From NCBI GenBank assembly GCA_946811695.1, contig OX328132.1:53325359-53389358 (forward strand): a stretch of DNA of 64,000 nucleotides. The letters run 5' to 3'. The position numbers were made by a program, and so were the translations under genes. Positions within the stretch are counted from its first letter, which is position 1. Each line of letters opens with the position of its first letter. Below the pieces are notes generated by a model. The model was not told the DNA's origin. It did not search any database and saw only the letters and a program-made list of their open reading frames with translations. This DNA is from Gonocerus acuteangulatus (lineage: Eukaryota; Arthropoda; Insecta; Hemiptera; Coreidae). Shown one piece after another: positions 35,444 through 47,840 of this stretch.

Positions 35444-36860
35444 GGTTGAATGCGAATATTACACTAATATTGGACAAAAGCAAAATAATGAACCATAATC
35501 CAATAAGGAATATCAGATCCAAAGGATTAGATAGATAACATGAATGATGAGATTAGATAGCTTTAGCTTAGTTAATCCCTAAAGAAGAATCAGTCTAAAT
35601 ACTTATATTCAATTTTATTAAAGTTATTTAGAAAAATATTTCTTTTAGAGGATCGGCCATATTTTTTTTGTAGAAAGTTGAAGGAAAAATACCTTAAAGT
35701 CATGTATCACACATTCATAACCGACTTCTGTAAGGGCCTACAAAAAATACTTTTAATTTGAAACAATAAAATTTGAATCGCACGAAACTCATTTGATTTT
35801 AAAGATATTGAAGTACTCTTTGCAGCAAAGGTTTTGTTTTTTAATTCCCTTCAAAATGATATGCATAATAATAGGGGTTATCTGCAAACCCCAACATTTC
35901 ATCTAGTGCCGAACGCACATGCATACTAAATATGTTAAATGGTCGACATATTTAGAAAGCTTAGGCCAAGCCCTTCAATGTTTACCACAACACGTCGCCA
36001 AGCTGATTTCGAGTCCCCAAAATGAAAACGGTGCATTTGATGGCGTTAATGACCCTCAGGTTGGACGTCTTTATCATGCTCTCGTCAATTGAAAGCCACT
36101 AAGAGGGATAATAAACTTTTTGTTCAAAAACTTTATCATGGTCAAACTCAGGCCCTCCATGTTAGGTTGAAGGGAGTTGTCATTCACATGTAAATTGCTT
36201 AGTTTTTGTAATGAGTGATTATTTATTTATCAAAAAGGGAAGAATTCTTGATAACCAAAAGTTAAGTGACAGAGAATTTTTTTTTATTGAATAAGGAAGT
36301 AAATAACTACATGAAAACAGAAGACAAAATCTGCAACCTTTCTCTGAATAATTTGAAATTCTTTATTTATTATTGCTTCCCTCTATACTTTGATTTTGTT
36401 GGATAATCTATAATAATAGTATAATACAATCCCACAATATCATTTCAGAAAGCATTGAAAAGAACATTTCATAAGGAATGCCAAAAAAAAGGTATTTTTT
36501 CCTTCCTCACGAAAATGAGGTACTTATGAGTCAAATCCACGAAAACATGAAGACACATATGCCACGATGCCGGGCCCAAACATGTTAACTACATTTTTGG
36601 TCTTGTTTCACCCTCTTGAGTATTTTCATCTACTGGTGATACACCCTGTATATAGATATACATACATTTTAACTGGGGTAATTTTTGGTTGATACTAGGT
36701 AGGATGGATGAAATTAGTCGAAAATTTGTTTATGAATGCAACCTCAATCGCTACATTCCTTTGGAAAGTGCTTAAAGATAAGTTTGATACATTTTATTGG
36801 ATAGAATTCAATGTGAGTGTGATCATAGATGAGTATTGTGTGTTATGTATCTTGATCCCT
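35444..36860. other. Intron sequence with weak repeat signals
   Basis: A GC-richer patch at 35880-36170 without recognised coding. gccacgatgccgggcccaaa at 36561-36580 is the complement of 48970-48989. caccctgtatat at 36642 looks like an isolated transposon end. Confidence 0.4.
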
Positions 36861-36938
36861 GATGATTTAATTTTATTTCTGGTGATTTTAATTAATTTGC
36901 TACAATTAGTTGACAGTTGAAGAGTTTACAGGTTATGG

Positions 36939-36992
<54 letters not shown>
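36861..36992. repeat. Shared segment running into (AT)n, copy 1
   Basis: The ~90-bp sequence including ttctggtgattttaattaat and ggttatggaatagttt is nearly identical to 50596-50690; both run into an (AT)n tract (here 36945-36992). Confidence 0.8.
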
Positions 36993-36997
<5 letters not shown>

Positions 36998-37290
36998 GAA
37001 TATTGGTTTTGCGATATAAATGCATTATTTTTGTGAGTATTTGACTATTGGTTGCAAATTTTTAGCAATATCCTGATTATTGTTTGTATGAGTTTGGACT
37101 TAATTCGTGAAATACTAATGATAAAAGAAGAATAAGAAACTTTTTCTGCCTGAACATGTTCAATAATTGTGAAAACTGATTATTATTTGCTAAACTCTGA
37201 GTTTATTCGACTCTCAATTATGTTTGAAGAAATATGTAAATAAAACTAGGTTAAGAGTTCTTTTTAATTCTATTGTGTACTTTTATTATA

Positions 37291-37713
37291 CAGGGTGTCC
37301 CGCATTGAGATCTCATAACTTTAGGGGCTTATTCTACACATCATTTGTAGTTAGGGGCGCAGAAATGAGCGTTCTATCTCAACAGCAGAGCTACTGAAAC
37401 TTTTGTCTATCTTCTATTTTTTATTAAAACTTGTGTTCTCAGGATTTTTGATTAATGCATCCAAAATAACGACCACATTTTTAGAATCTACATTAAATTT
37501 CCAATAAGAAACACCCGTTATTGAATTAATTAATCCCAAATCCCGAAAACGAAGGTTTTTATAAAAAAATTAATCTAGTTTCGAAAATGGACAAAAGTTT
37601 GAGTAGCTCTGCCACATGTTGAGGTAGGATGCTCATTTCTGTGTTACTGAACTACAAATGGCATGCAGAATAAACTACTTAAGTTATTACATATCAATGC
37701 GGGAGACCCCCTG
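37291..37713. mobile_element. 423-bp TA-flanked MITE with long inverted arms
   Basis: Starts CAGGGTGTCCCGCATTGAGA, ends with its near complement (tcaatgcgggagaccccctg), TA on both sides. Arms of roughly 190 bp are alignable (catttgtagtt, agaaatgagc), so the element is almost one palindrome. Tc1/mariner-type MITE. Confidence 0.85.
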
Positions 37714-37904
37714 TATATTGTAAGAAATGGGGTCAAAATGAAGCCTTACTTTTAAGCTCGATATTTGTTTAAGATAAAAAATGTATATCAAAACCTATTT
37801 AATCACGTTTAAAATTAAGTTCTTATAGTAATTGTATGTATGTATACTTGTATAAATAACAATAATAATTTCATGATTTGAAATATTCTATTTAATTCTT
37901 ATGT

Positions 37905-38460
37905 TCTAAGCTATTCTTTATTTAACCTCTTCTGCTCTGTAGGAATAGACTCATTTTCTTCCAAAGCAAACTCATATAAACAGTCAAATGAATTTTCAGG
38001 ATCCTTGTAATTATTATAACATTTATTTATTAAATGGACAGTTCCATCTAGGCTAAGATTAAATTCTGCCATTAATTTAGAATCAATAAAAAAAAACGTT
38101 TAACAAAATTACTGTTTGAGTGAGGATGAGACAAAATGGCTCTTAATATAAGGAAACATACAAGTAATTTAAAATATCCTCTACAGTTGCGAGTTGTTTT
38201 CTGATGTTTCCTGCATTTATATAATAACCCTTTAGGACCTCCTGATGAGTTAACTCATCCGCGAGTGTCCATTCTTCACGACCTGCAATCGTGTTGACTT
38301 CCATTAGACCGACCTGCATTCCACATTCCACTATAGAAACATTTTGGGATACATCGTCATCCGAAGAAAACTCCGCTTCACTTTCGCTCACACCCGTCAA
38401 AAGTTCAAACAATTCTTGTTCAGAATAAATTGTCTTGGAAATATTTACACAGACAATTGT
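37905..38460 (-). pseudogene. Chimeric decayed coding segment, N-terminus shared with 49221
   Basis: Minus strand: MFELLTGVSESEAEFSSDDD begins at 38412 and, with 5' flank to about 38560, matches 49478 onward. Downstream the two diverge. Here the frame reads EEWTLADELTHQEVLKGYYI, then NAGNIRKQLATVEDIL. After a ~100-base non-coding gap it continues LDGTVHLINKCYNNYKDPEN, then SFDCLYEFALEENESIP and a stop near 37912. The gap could be an intron or decay. The acidic Ser-rich start resembles transposase N-termini; the rest was not identified. Confidence 0.5.
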
Positions 38461-38560
38461 TCACTTAAAAAGCACAAAATGTTCTAGAAAATTATGCAGG
38501 ATAAATTCTAGGTAAAGAGAAACAATGGTTTTCGGCATTATAAAAAGGGATCAACTCACG

Positions 38561-40372
38561 ACAGCGTTATTTTAATTTTGTATTTATTTATATATTCCAG
38601 GTGCTCTGACTGCTAAAGTCATTAGCATCGGATTATTGTATTTTTTTTAATTTTATTTTGAATAAATATGAATTTTCCTTTCTGAACATACACAGTCTAG
38701 TTTAGTGGAAACTGCCATTTGAAAATTGCAATTCGAAATGTTATAAAAATAAATTTACAGTGACCTCTGGGTCACTAGGTGGACTGACATATTTCACCTG
38801 TGGAGGCTTTACATATCTTTTTTTTATTATACTTGATAAAACTCGAATTAACCCTATGGAGACGGCAGCAGGCGTGTGACCGTGGGTACCTGGTGACAAA
38901 GCCTCCTGATACCTGCATTTATTATTTAAATTTTAACGTACATGATACCTGCATTTCCCTCCTGATGACTACTAGCTTCCGTCCACGCATGCACCCCATT
39001 GTTGCCTTGTTTTTAGACATTTCAAGCTTATTCAAAGTTAATTTAGTGTTTCTTCAAATATTTATTGTTCTTGTGCCTCCAATATTTGAAGCGGAAATAT
39101 AGTTACAATTATCAATACATGTTTTATAAAGATATCACATAGTAAATATTTTAACAATTAATAACACAAATGTTTCCTCGTTAAAAAAATCCCTCTTCTT
39201 ATATCAATAGTGATATTTAAAAAATATTTAACATCTTATCAAATTAGATTTTTGTATATTTATTTTTTTGAAAATTCTTTTTTATACTATAAATTAGTTT
39301 ATTCCTAACTAATTTATTTAGTTTCTCTCTATTGTTTAAAAATTGCCCAGATACCTTTTTTTTATTTAGAAATTATAATTATTACATTAGCAATAAGAAA
39401 ATATTAATACCAAATAATTTAAACTAAAATTATTAATTTTGTAAAACAGGTTGTTTTTTTAGATTTTAGTGTTCTCGTATTAGTAATATATATAATCTTT
39501 AATTAGTGCAAAAACCTTTACATGTTACACCTTTGTACTTCTGAAAGAAAACTTATTTCCCTTGAAACTGTGATGCTTCTACGTCAAATTACATTGTTTA
39601 GCTTTGGAAAAGGCCCACTGTATTCCTCAAAATCCTAGAATGTTCTTCAATAACACTTCCTGGAGCTGGGGAAGGACCAGGCTGCGATTTATCATCTTCT
39701 TCCTAGAAGTCTCACACACTTCTTCCTAGAGGTCTTTATTTTTAAAAACAGGAGGTTACACAACCTCCTCTCTGGTGAATACGTTCGAGAATGCTCCAAC
39801 CTTCAATATCTTTACAGCCATGTTGGAAATACTTTTTCCTCAGGTAAACTCTTGGTAACTTACAGTACAGTCTCCAAAAGCAATACACAACATTTCTAAA
39901 ACTCTGTTGCATTTTATTCCATTTTTTTAGCATGAAATTCTCTTATAAATTTTTAAAAACGAATCGATAACCACCACTTCTATGTAAACAAAATTTCTTC
40001 TTCTTGACAGCTGACAATAGACTAAACAACCAATGTGGTTAAAACAACAACAACAAATATTTTACTATCTTTTCATAAGCTTAGGGAAAACTTAAAGATG
40101 TTTTGACCCGCTCCACATTCATCCAAACTATGATGTCTAAATTTGGTTACATTTGGAGAAAAGGATTTGTTAAGAGAGATTTATATGAAGGCTTGGGGTC
40201 GGTAGTAGTTTGTAGGTGAGTAATCCTTTTGTATTCAACTACTTTATTTATTATCGCATAAATAAAGTAGTTTAATACATATTATTCCTTTACTGACCCC
40301 AAGCATCTAAAAACTGAAACTATTCAGAAATATTTTGGGTCATCCTCCAGAATAAATAATTATGATAATAAT
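38561..40372. other. Intron sequence, unclassified
   Basis: ttaaccctatggagacggc at 38849 looks like an isolated TTAA-type transposon end, followed by two tgatacctgcattt repeats (38908, 38942). Open frames at 38800-39102 (+) and 39742-39933 (-) resemble no known protein. Confidence 0.4.
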
Positions 40373-41520
40373 GGGTGGTGTGATTAAAACGGAGTTGATG
40401 CTACCACTTCAATGTTTCGAAGTTGTAACTACCTTTAGTGTGATCAAACCGAACCTACAACTACCCCTTGTAGATATAACTCGGTTTTCCCGGAGAGGTA
40501 GTTACAACTTCATTCTTGGTGTGATAAAAGAGAAGCTACAACTACCTAAGTGTAGTTATATCTACGTTTTCTTGAAGTCTAAAGAGGAGCAGATTTCACT
40601 TTTGTCAGCTATTATTCAAGATCAGGATTATTACTATATTTATTTTTACTTTCGTTTAGGGATGTAAATAGGAACTCATTTTTGAATAACGGGGAGTTTG
40701 GGGCTATTTTACACACAAAAAAATTTATTTTTTCTGGACTAAGTGATATTATTTAATTTATTTTTGACGCATTATTACCGATTAAATCAAATTAAATTCC
40801 GGGGGGGGGCTGTGGATATAGAACGTGTTTTTGGGTAACTGAAACAAAGTTTCCCAATTCTTGGCAATTGTGTAAATGTAGCACTTGAAAGAATACCGAA
40901 ACCAGTAATGAGCTGTGCTGTACTGCATAATATTGCTAAAAATCTTAAAGACCCTTTAAATTTTGAGGAATTTGACCACAGAGAAGAAAAGCGAAATAAA
41001 ATGTTAGCCTTTTATCTTCAAATTATCAGAATGCCTAGCGCTTAATTAATGAGTATATTTGATTTAATATAATTGTATAATAGATCAAGTTATACATTAC
41101 TCCCTTTGTTTATTAAAACAATATAATTTTTTATATAACAAATCTCTATCTAGAGATTTCTTATCAGGTATTCTTTCATCTTCAGATGACGATGACATTT
41201 TGCACATTTTAACCACTGCTCAACGACAAGAATGAATACGTGCCTAGCAGAGACTGACAAGGAAGAGTACTAACGAAAACAGGAAATAAAACCTGTAGGG
41301 GTAGGAAAGGGTCCACAGGTTCCAGCATGAAAGGTAGCTACTACTACAGGGTAGTTGTATCTACCCCTAGTTGTAGCTTCAGTTTTTCCAGCTACCACTC
41401 CATCTAGGGTATTTGTAACTACTGAGTGGTATCCTTTCTTTAATCACACCGATCTGAGTTGAAGCTAAAACTACACCGTAGTCTCTACTAGGTAGACACT
41501 TCATTTTTATCACACCACCC
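40373..41520 (+). mobile_element. PIF/Harbinger element with transposase remnant
   Basis: Perfect 12-bp inverted ends GGGTGGTGTGAT, with a 3-bp direct repeat AAT on each side. Inside both ends the unit TGTGATxAAA...CTACAACTACC recurs several times. At 40812-41000 the + strand encodes DIERVFG*LKQSFPILGN, then LERIPKPVMSCAVLHNIAKN. This matches the C-terminal Harbinger DDE block (ERVFGxWKxRFPIL...ACAVLHNIA), where the stop replaces the conserved Trp. The rest of the transposase is gone. Confidence 0.88.
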
Positions 41521-41581
41521 AATATTTATTTGTTCTTTCGACGAGTGCTATACAAAGGAGTACAAGCTGTCATAATAAGAA

Positions 41582-41582
<1 letters not shown>

Positions 41583-41632
<50 letters not shown>
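41583..41632. repeat. (AT)n microsatellite
   Basis: Uninterrupted AT repeat between the Harbinger and pogo-like elements. Confidence 0.95.
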
Positions 41633-41637
<5 letters not shown>

Positions 41638-41788
41638 TTTTAAGGTAGGAGGAAAATCCATCATGGACACCTGGCGAGGAGAAAACCAGATACTGTCGGA
41701 CTCCAGCCGACTAAAAACCTCCCACCCCCTTGTTCTTCGCGATCATGATGGAAACCGCTCACGCATTACTTCATCATGATTATATATA

Positions 41789-43361
41789 GGGGAAGGTGTT
41801 GTACCTCTGACCGTCTTGTACCTTTGACCACCGAGGCTGTCGCGACACGTAGCAACATTTTATAAATTTTGGTGTAATTAGTGTTTAGCTCCTTCACTAA
41901 AGGGCTTGTGTAACCTACTTTGGATTATTCAAGTCAAAGAGGATTCTTGCAAAAAATACTTATCCATTTATATAATAAAAATGTAAGTTATTTATTGATG
42001 ACGTTTTGCCTCATAATATTTTTTGTATTAAGTCTTTTTAGATGGAAATCATTTGACAAAGTAGCTATTACAATAAGAAACATGGCGTAGCTTCTGAAAT
42101 TGATTTATCGTAACCCTAAAATTGTTAGCATGCATTTTAATTTACACTACCAGGGTGTTGTACCTCTGACCACGACTAGTTGTTGTACCTTTGACCAGGT
42201 CAAAGGTACAACACACCTGAGTAATTTTTACAGAATTCAACTTTTATGTTCTTCTGCTACAATTTTTTTAAAAAAAATTAATATTGGTTTCTTCAATTGT
42301 TCAAAGAATGTAAATACTAATAAATTAAATAAGTTCAAACCGACTTTATTAATCCTCAGTGTAGCCGTTCGAACCTATCGCCCCTTATCGTTCCACTCGA
42401 AGTTGTAAGACCTCATCGAAAAGCAGAGGCGAGGAAAATGTCAAATAGGGGCCGGCCTAAAGGGAAACCTCGTATCCTGACAGATATTCCTGAAAAGCTA
42501 ATTGTTGAAGGTGAAAAAAAAACAAAAACGAAAGCACCCCCCAAAACGTAAGACACCACATACAAATAAACCCCTTCATAAAAAAGAAAATTATTCTAAT
42601 GACAGTTCAGATTCTGATACCTGACAAGGAAATTTCTTCAGGAGAAAATGACTTTGATCTGTCTGATAAATGTCGTGAGATAAGTCGATAACCAGCAACA
42701 ATTTTGAATATATGATTTGGAAAAAGGAAATGTTATACTTGTTAAAAATAAAAGTAAAAAGACTATTACATATTTAGTCGCAGAGATCTGTGGTATTAAA
42801 TGTCCAATAAATGATCCAATATTTGAAAAAACAAACTTTTTAGTGACAAGTTTACGAGAGAAGATGAAAATTTGTATGATATTGATGTTGAAGGCATTGT
42901 GGCTAAACTTCCAAACCCTACTATTGCTAGTGGATCTGCTTGACAGTTAAAACGTTTATCAATCGGACTGGATTTTTCAGCATATTAAGCATAACATAAT
43001 AACAATAATAGTTTTTTTATTATGCTTACATCCATGTCCTGTATTTATTAAACTTACAATTAATTATAATATTACTCAATACATTTTTTTTCTGCACTGC
43101 TGTGTTGTTTTTACCTGGTCAGAGGTACAACACCCCATGGTCAAAGGTACAACTACATGTTGTACCTTTGACCACTGTACGATTATTTTTTTAAAAATTA
43201 ATAAAAAATATTAAATGTAAAGTTAGAACCTTGAAAAAATTAAGTATGATAAGCAATAGAATACTAATTACAATGAAATAAAAAAAAAATGAATTTAGCC
43301 TTAATATTCAAGCTAAAAAAAATTCAATTGTGCAAAGTGGTCGAAGGTACAACACCTTCCC

Positions 43362-43362
<1 letters not shown>
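41789..43362 (+). mobile_element. pogo-like element with transposase C-terminal remnant
   Basis: Inverted ends GGGGAAGGTGTTGTACC / GGTACAACACCTTCCCC embedded in TA-rich flanks. The GTTGTACCT(C/T)TGACC unit is repeated near both ends (42148-42214; 43116-43176). Within, the + strand encodes in broken frames NRGRPKGKPRILTDIPEK, then (42717 on) EKGNVILVKNKSKKTITYLV and DVEGIVAKLPNPT. This matches the pogo-type tail: GRPR...LTDTPEK, V.V.....KK...YVG.I and D...LP.P...G. The HTH and DDE domains are absent. Confidence 0.82.

Positions 43363-43440
<78 letters not shown>
43363..43440. repeat. (AT)n(CA)n microsatellite
   Basis: AT repeat to 43406, then CA repeat to about 43438, at the edge of the pogo-like element. 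Confidence 0.95.
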
Positions 43441-43442
<2 letters not shown>

Positions 43443-44809
43443 TACATGCATACATACATTTACATTTAGGTAGTTGGTAGCAGCTTTATTAAGTCCTCAG
43501 ATATATTTTATTTTCAAGTTGCATAGGATGCGGCGTGCCGCACAATAGGTTATTTAAATTTTGCTACAGAAACGTTTAGGCCATAAACATTTTTCAATCT
43601 GTAAAATATAATAGATCATACTGGTTAAATATATTAAATAGATCATACTGGGATATTAAATTTCAAATAATAAATGTGACCTTGGCAGTAGGAGCACCTA
43701 TAATTTAAAAAAAAAAACAACAAAAAAGGGGTCTGATTCCCACCGGCGCACACACGGCAAATTGAGCCATTTAGCGCGACAAAAGTATTTTGTGTTTTTA
43801 TTTTAATGTTTTTACTTTTTATGTTTTTTGTTTTTAAATGATTTGTTTAATAAGCCTGAATACATTATTTTTTACATTGTTTCAACTATTAAGAGTGTCT
43901 AGAATCGGTTAGTTATAAAATAAAACATAGAATTATAGAAAACTTATAGAAAATTCATGATCTTCGGCAACTGGATTTCTTTTTGTAACCATTTTGCATG
44001 TTTTTTAAAGAATCTTTCTTCCATATAATTACAATCTTTCCATTTGGCCGTTATCTTAGTTACAAAGACTTTCATTATATATTTTATTTGTTCTTCGTAT
44101 ATTTGTGAGTTAAATATTTTATATTTATTCACAATATAAGTACACAATTTTTCATTGCACGTGAGAGCTGAAACTTTGAATAAACTTTCATTTTTCATCA
44201 CAAAAAACAGTTCTTTTCTTGTTATATATAAAACGGGTTCTTCAGCAGCTATCTGACTACCTAAACAAAATTTAAATTTACATCAAAAGGGGGAAGAAGG
44301 GGGAGCTAAAAGTGTCAAGACAGTAAAGTAGAAGCTTAAGGCTTTTTGAAAAAAAATATTTGGAACTGGAACTTTGTGGAACTTTTTTTGAAACCTTACT
44401 CAAACTTAAGTAATCAACAAAATATGTAAAATTTAGTAATCATTTCATTAATAATTTTTTTTCTTTGATATGCCTTTGTGTTATGACAAATATATTATAT
44501 ATTTATAAAGAACATACCACTAGGTAATAAATCCATTGTGAAAAAAATTTATGAAATTTGCACACAATTTTTAAAACACACCTAACTAAGACCGTAGTTG
44601 GAACAAGACTAGACAGTGGAAGTGGAAGAGACTAGCAATGGTTGCCTTCCGTATTGTCTTAGACAGGTCTGGATTAAACTAGATAAAAAAACTCGTTCGG
44701 TTTTCAATGAATAGAAGACTCTACCACATGTTGACACGTAAAATGACTTTTTACGATGGCATCACATTTTCGACTTTTGTCGCCCTAAAGTAGGTGTTTT
44801 GCCCAGTGT
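43441..44809. other. Intron sequence, nothing recognised
   Basis: AT-rich. An 85-codon open frame on the minus strand (43944-44201) is Lys-rich and unrecognised; it is most likely chance. Confidence 0.45.
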
Positions 44810-44927
44810 GCGGCGGCAGGAATATTCTCATCTCAAGGCTTGGGAAAATTCCTCGCTGCACCCTGGATGTCAGCGCTAATGGCCTAGATGTTGGTTCGCA
44901 GTAAAAAAAAAAAAAAAAATAAAATAA
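44810..44927 (+). repeat. SINE, 3' half
   Basis: ggcaggaatattctcatctc, aaaattcctcgctgcaccc, tggatgtcagcgctaatgg and an A-tail; the tRNA-derived head is missing. Confidence 0.8.
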
Positions 44928-46393
44928 ACATAAAACTCAGAATATACAAATGTATCAACAGCTGACCTGTATAATTATGCATTATCTTTTATTTATTATA
45001 TCATAATCTTCAGATCTTGTTTTTATAGACAATGTGCTTGTTAGGTTAATGTAATTTAGTCTGAGTTAGGATGAAAACTTTTTGTTTTGGAATGCATGGT
45101 TAATGTCAGGAATTTAATTAATGTTTATTTAGAAATTATTTGATTAAAAAAATCTATAGTTCACAATAATATGGATTATATTTTACCGTGTTTTGAGTCT
45201 GCTTCTTTAGTGGAGGACTGAATGTGCACGACTGAGGACTGAGGCTTGGCAGGGGGGATGTGTTAATATGATACATAGTGAAAACTGTTATTATTTTATT
45301 TTTAATATTTTAATTTAACAATTAATATTTTTATTTATACATTTTTAAGAAGTGAAATTTAAAAATTGGGAATTTTATTAGATGTTATTTGTGGTTATAA
45401 GACTTCATTTAAATATCTATGTTGTTAATCACGGCGGCATAGTAATGGTTATTATTGCGGTAATCTGTTTTAAAATTTGTAACTTGGTCGTAATTTTTTG
45501 CTATATAAATTGATTCTTCTATTGAATGTTTTGGATTCTGAATTTAAAATTTTCTTATTTTTAAAATCAAACTTATGGTTATATTTATGTGTATGTTGAG
45601 CTAATGCTATTTTATTAAACAACGTAACATTTTGGAATAGTTGGTTTTGATATATTTTTTTCTTTCTATGCGATGTTAATTCTATCATTTAATGGCTAAT
45701 CTTTATTATTATTATTATTCCTAAAGTAATGATACTTCTGACATTGTTATATTCTTAAAGACACTAGATGACACAGTATTTTAGATAAACACCAGGTGTA
45801 TGCGAGTGTAGGCCAGATTAGTGCATTGATTCTCTTATTTTTTAGGTCAGCCATCCATTGGCTGACCCTATCCGTTCAACTATTCCATCTCCCTAACCTT
45901 CCCATTGTCAGCCTTTTATGGGTTGAGGGTGAGGCAGTCGAGATTGTAAAATGTGTTGCCTGACAAAGTCTCAGGAATAATTCATGCAGGAAAACAGTTC
46001 AAAATGTTGTCCATCAATGATGTAACCCATCTGTAGCAGCGGACACAGGTTGGCAGGAATACTGCTAGCGAAAAAGATAAATAAAATATGGAAGAAAACC
46101 ACTACCCTCAAAGCGTAGGATTTTTACAAGAAGTACATATGCATTATCCACAGTCTTGAGAAACATGGGATTCCAGTGGAATTTAGGTAGTTTCCCCTCT
46201 CAGTATTGTGGATCATTTACTGATTTACCTTGCTTATGTATTCTACAAAATAAATTACATCCCTAAGTTATTAGTAGCCTTCCCTCGACAAATATGTAAA
46301 GATATATCTTTTAATATCTCATTTAAAGCATTGTATGTCTCGACTATCAAAAATAAAAATGCATTCCAAATAGAAAAAACAATTTTTTCATGC
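44928..46393. other. Intron sequence, nothing recognised
   Basis: AT-rich; a short tcagccatccattggctga inverted repeat at 45846-45864 is the only structure noticed. Confidence 0.45.
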
Positions 46394-46470
46394 AGGTAGA
46401 TATTATTGGGGTTTGGTTTTGTCATGTCTTAATAAAACTGCAATTTATATATGAAAATCTTTTTTATTTT

Positions 46471-46512
46471 TTCCGACTTTTTGGCTTGAAATTCAAGCCT
46501 TCATCAGGGCTG
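46471..46512 (-). ncRNA. Hammerhead-ribozyme-like motif (mutated core)
   Basis: Minus strand: CAGCCCTGATGAAGGCTTGA, then atttcaagcc and AAAAAGTCGG. CTGATGA is intact, and stem II (GGCTTG/CAAGCC) is perfect. The GAAA box reads AAAA, so the first G of the second core is lost and activity is not expected. Confidence 0.55.
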
Positions 46513-46772
46513 GAAATAAGGAGTTAATACAGAACTAATTCATATACTAATTTATAAACAGAAGCAATAAAAGTAAAAACATTATACATACACAAAGATG
46601 AATGACATTTTACATAAATAAAGATAAATTTGTATCCATCTGCCTTTAATTTAATCCCTAATTGTAACACAATTACAATATGTATCATCATTCTTCTTCA
46701 TGTGTGTATAATGTTTTTTTTTATTCCTTCTTTATATAAATTAGTGTGAACTCTGTTCATCCTTGTTTACAG

Positions 46773-46812
46773 CTCTGATGAATGCTTGAATTTCACGCCG
46801 AAACCTTGGCAA
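46773..46812 (+). ncRNA. Hammerhead-ribozyme-like motif (intact core boxes)
   Basis: CTGATGA at 46775-46781 and GAAAC at 46800-46804 flank tgcttgaatttcacgcc. This is the same stem II as in the opposite copy but with two mismatches. Both conserved core boxes are intact; helix II is weakened. Confidence 0.55.
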
Positions 46813-47579
46813 AAATAAAACACATTTTCGTATATAAAATGTAGTTTTATTAAGATACCACACGACCAAACCCAGACAATATCTACCTCCGTGATTCCTA
46901 AGGTCAACAATCTACTCTCAATGAAAAAAACTTTTATTTCTCAAAATTATTTTTACATTATAGAATGCCCTTTCTTGTATTATAAATGAGAGACGCCACA
47001 TTGATTTCATTTGTGAATTTAATACAAATTAATAATCATTTTAAAAGCATTTTTATCGAGGGGTTTACTTATCACTTAATGGTATTTTACAGTTCCCATG
47101 AAACTATAGAAATTCCGAATAATGTGTGATATAATGTAAACATTTAGTTTGTAAATGTAGTTAATGTAAAAATATAGAATACAAATTAAATTTTTGTAGA
47201 ACTGTTTTCAACACTAGTTGCACGTGTCTGAAGGTAAGAAAGAAACGTTACACCCTCGAGCAGATGGGTGTGTAATGAAGTGGATGGGAGTCAAGCTTCT
47301 CTTCTTGCCATGTTTCTATCATCAACTTTTGGCCATGCTGATTAACATTTTTAATGACCCTAATTTATGGGGGCACATCAGTGAAAATATCCTTTAGAGC
47401 CTCTTTTCTGATGCATTAAATTTATTGCATCCATCATATATTTTTCTCAGATGGTGTTTTTTTTATATACCAACAGGTTGTTGTATGAATATAACACATT
47501 TGTAAGTACAGGTCATATTCATTTAATTAAACCTTTGGTAGTCCTAATAAACAATTATTTTCTTAAGTCTATAAAAACA

Positions 47580-47840
47580 AAATTTTTTATTCTGACAAGA
47601 TTTCTTTATCATCTCTGGAGAAATTACTACAATGTTTTTATGTGGCTAGAATTTCAAGCCTTTATCAAGAATATATTGCAAAAAAGAAATAATTTTTGTC
47701 TACAAATAAATTATAAAAAAAAAAAAAACACTTGTAAATACAATTTATAATTTCCAAATTCACACTCTAACTCTATTTTTATGTTTATATAGTCCTGATG
47801 AAAGCTGAAAGTCAATAAAAAACTCATTCCCCATATTATG
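47580..47840. repeat. Second, diverged Penelope-like inverted pair
   Basis: Minus strand near 47640-47680: ttgataaaggcttgaaattc followed by tagcc; plus strand near 47795: CTGATGAAAGCTGAAAGTC then aataaaa. They match the arrangement at 46471/46773 but both second boxes are degraded. Confidence 0.4.

Larger units (their letters stand above)
46394..46888. mobile_element. Inverted-repeat unit of Penelope-like terminal sequence
   Basis: Arms of about 65 bp (aggtagatattattggggtt... left, its complement ending atctacct right) enclose 360 bp. Each side carries a hammerhead-like motif pointing inward from the arm (minus at about 46471-46512, plus at 46773-46812). Hammerhead motifs in the terminal repeats of Penelope-like elements are known; assignment to that class is an inference. 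Confidence 0.6.

Noticed and set aside
38849..39102. Complete TTAA MITE starting ttaaccctatgg
   Set aside because: No inverted partner end was found, so only an isolated end can be suggested.
42717..42950. Independent gene with a 77-codon ORF
   Set aside because: It fits the tail of a pogo-type transposase inside an element with clear inverted ends.
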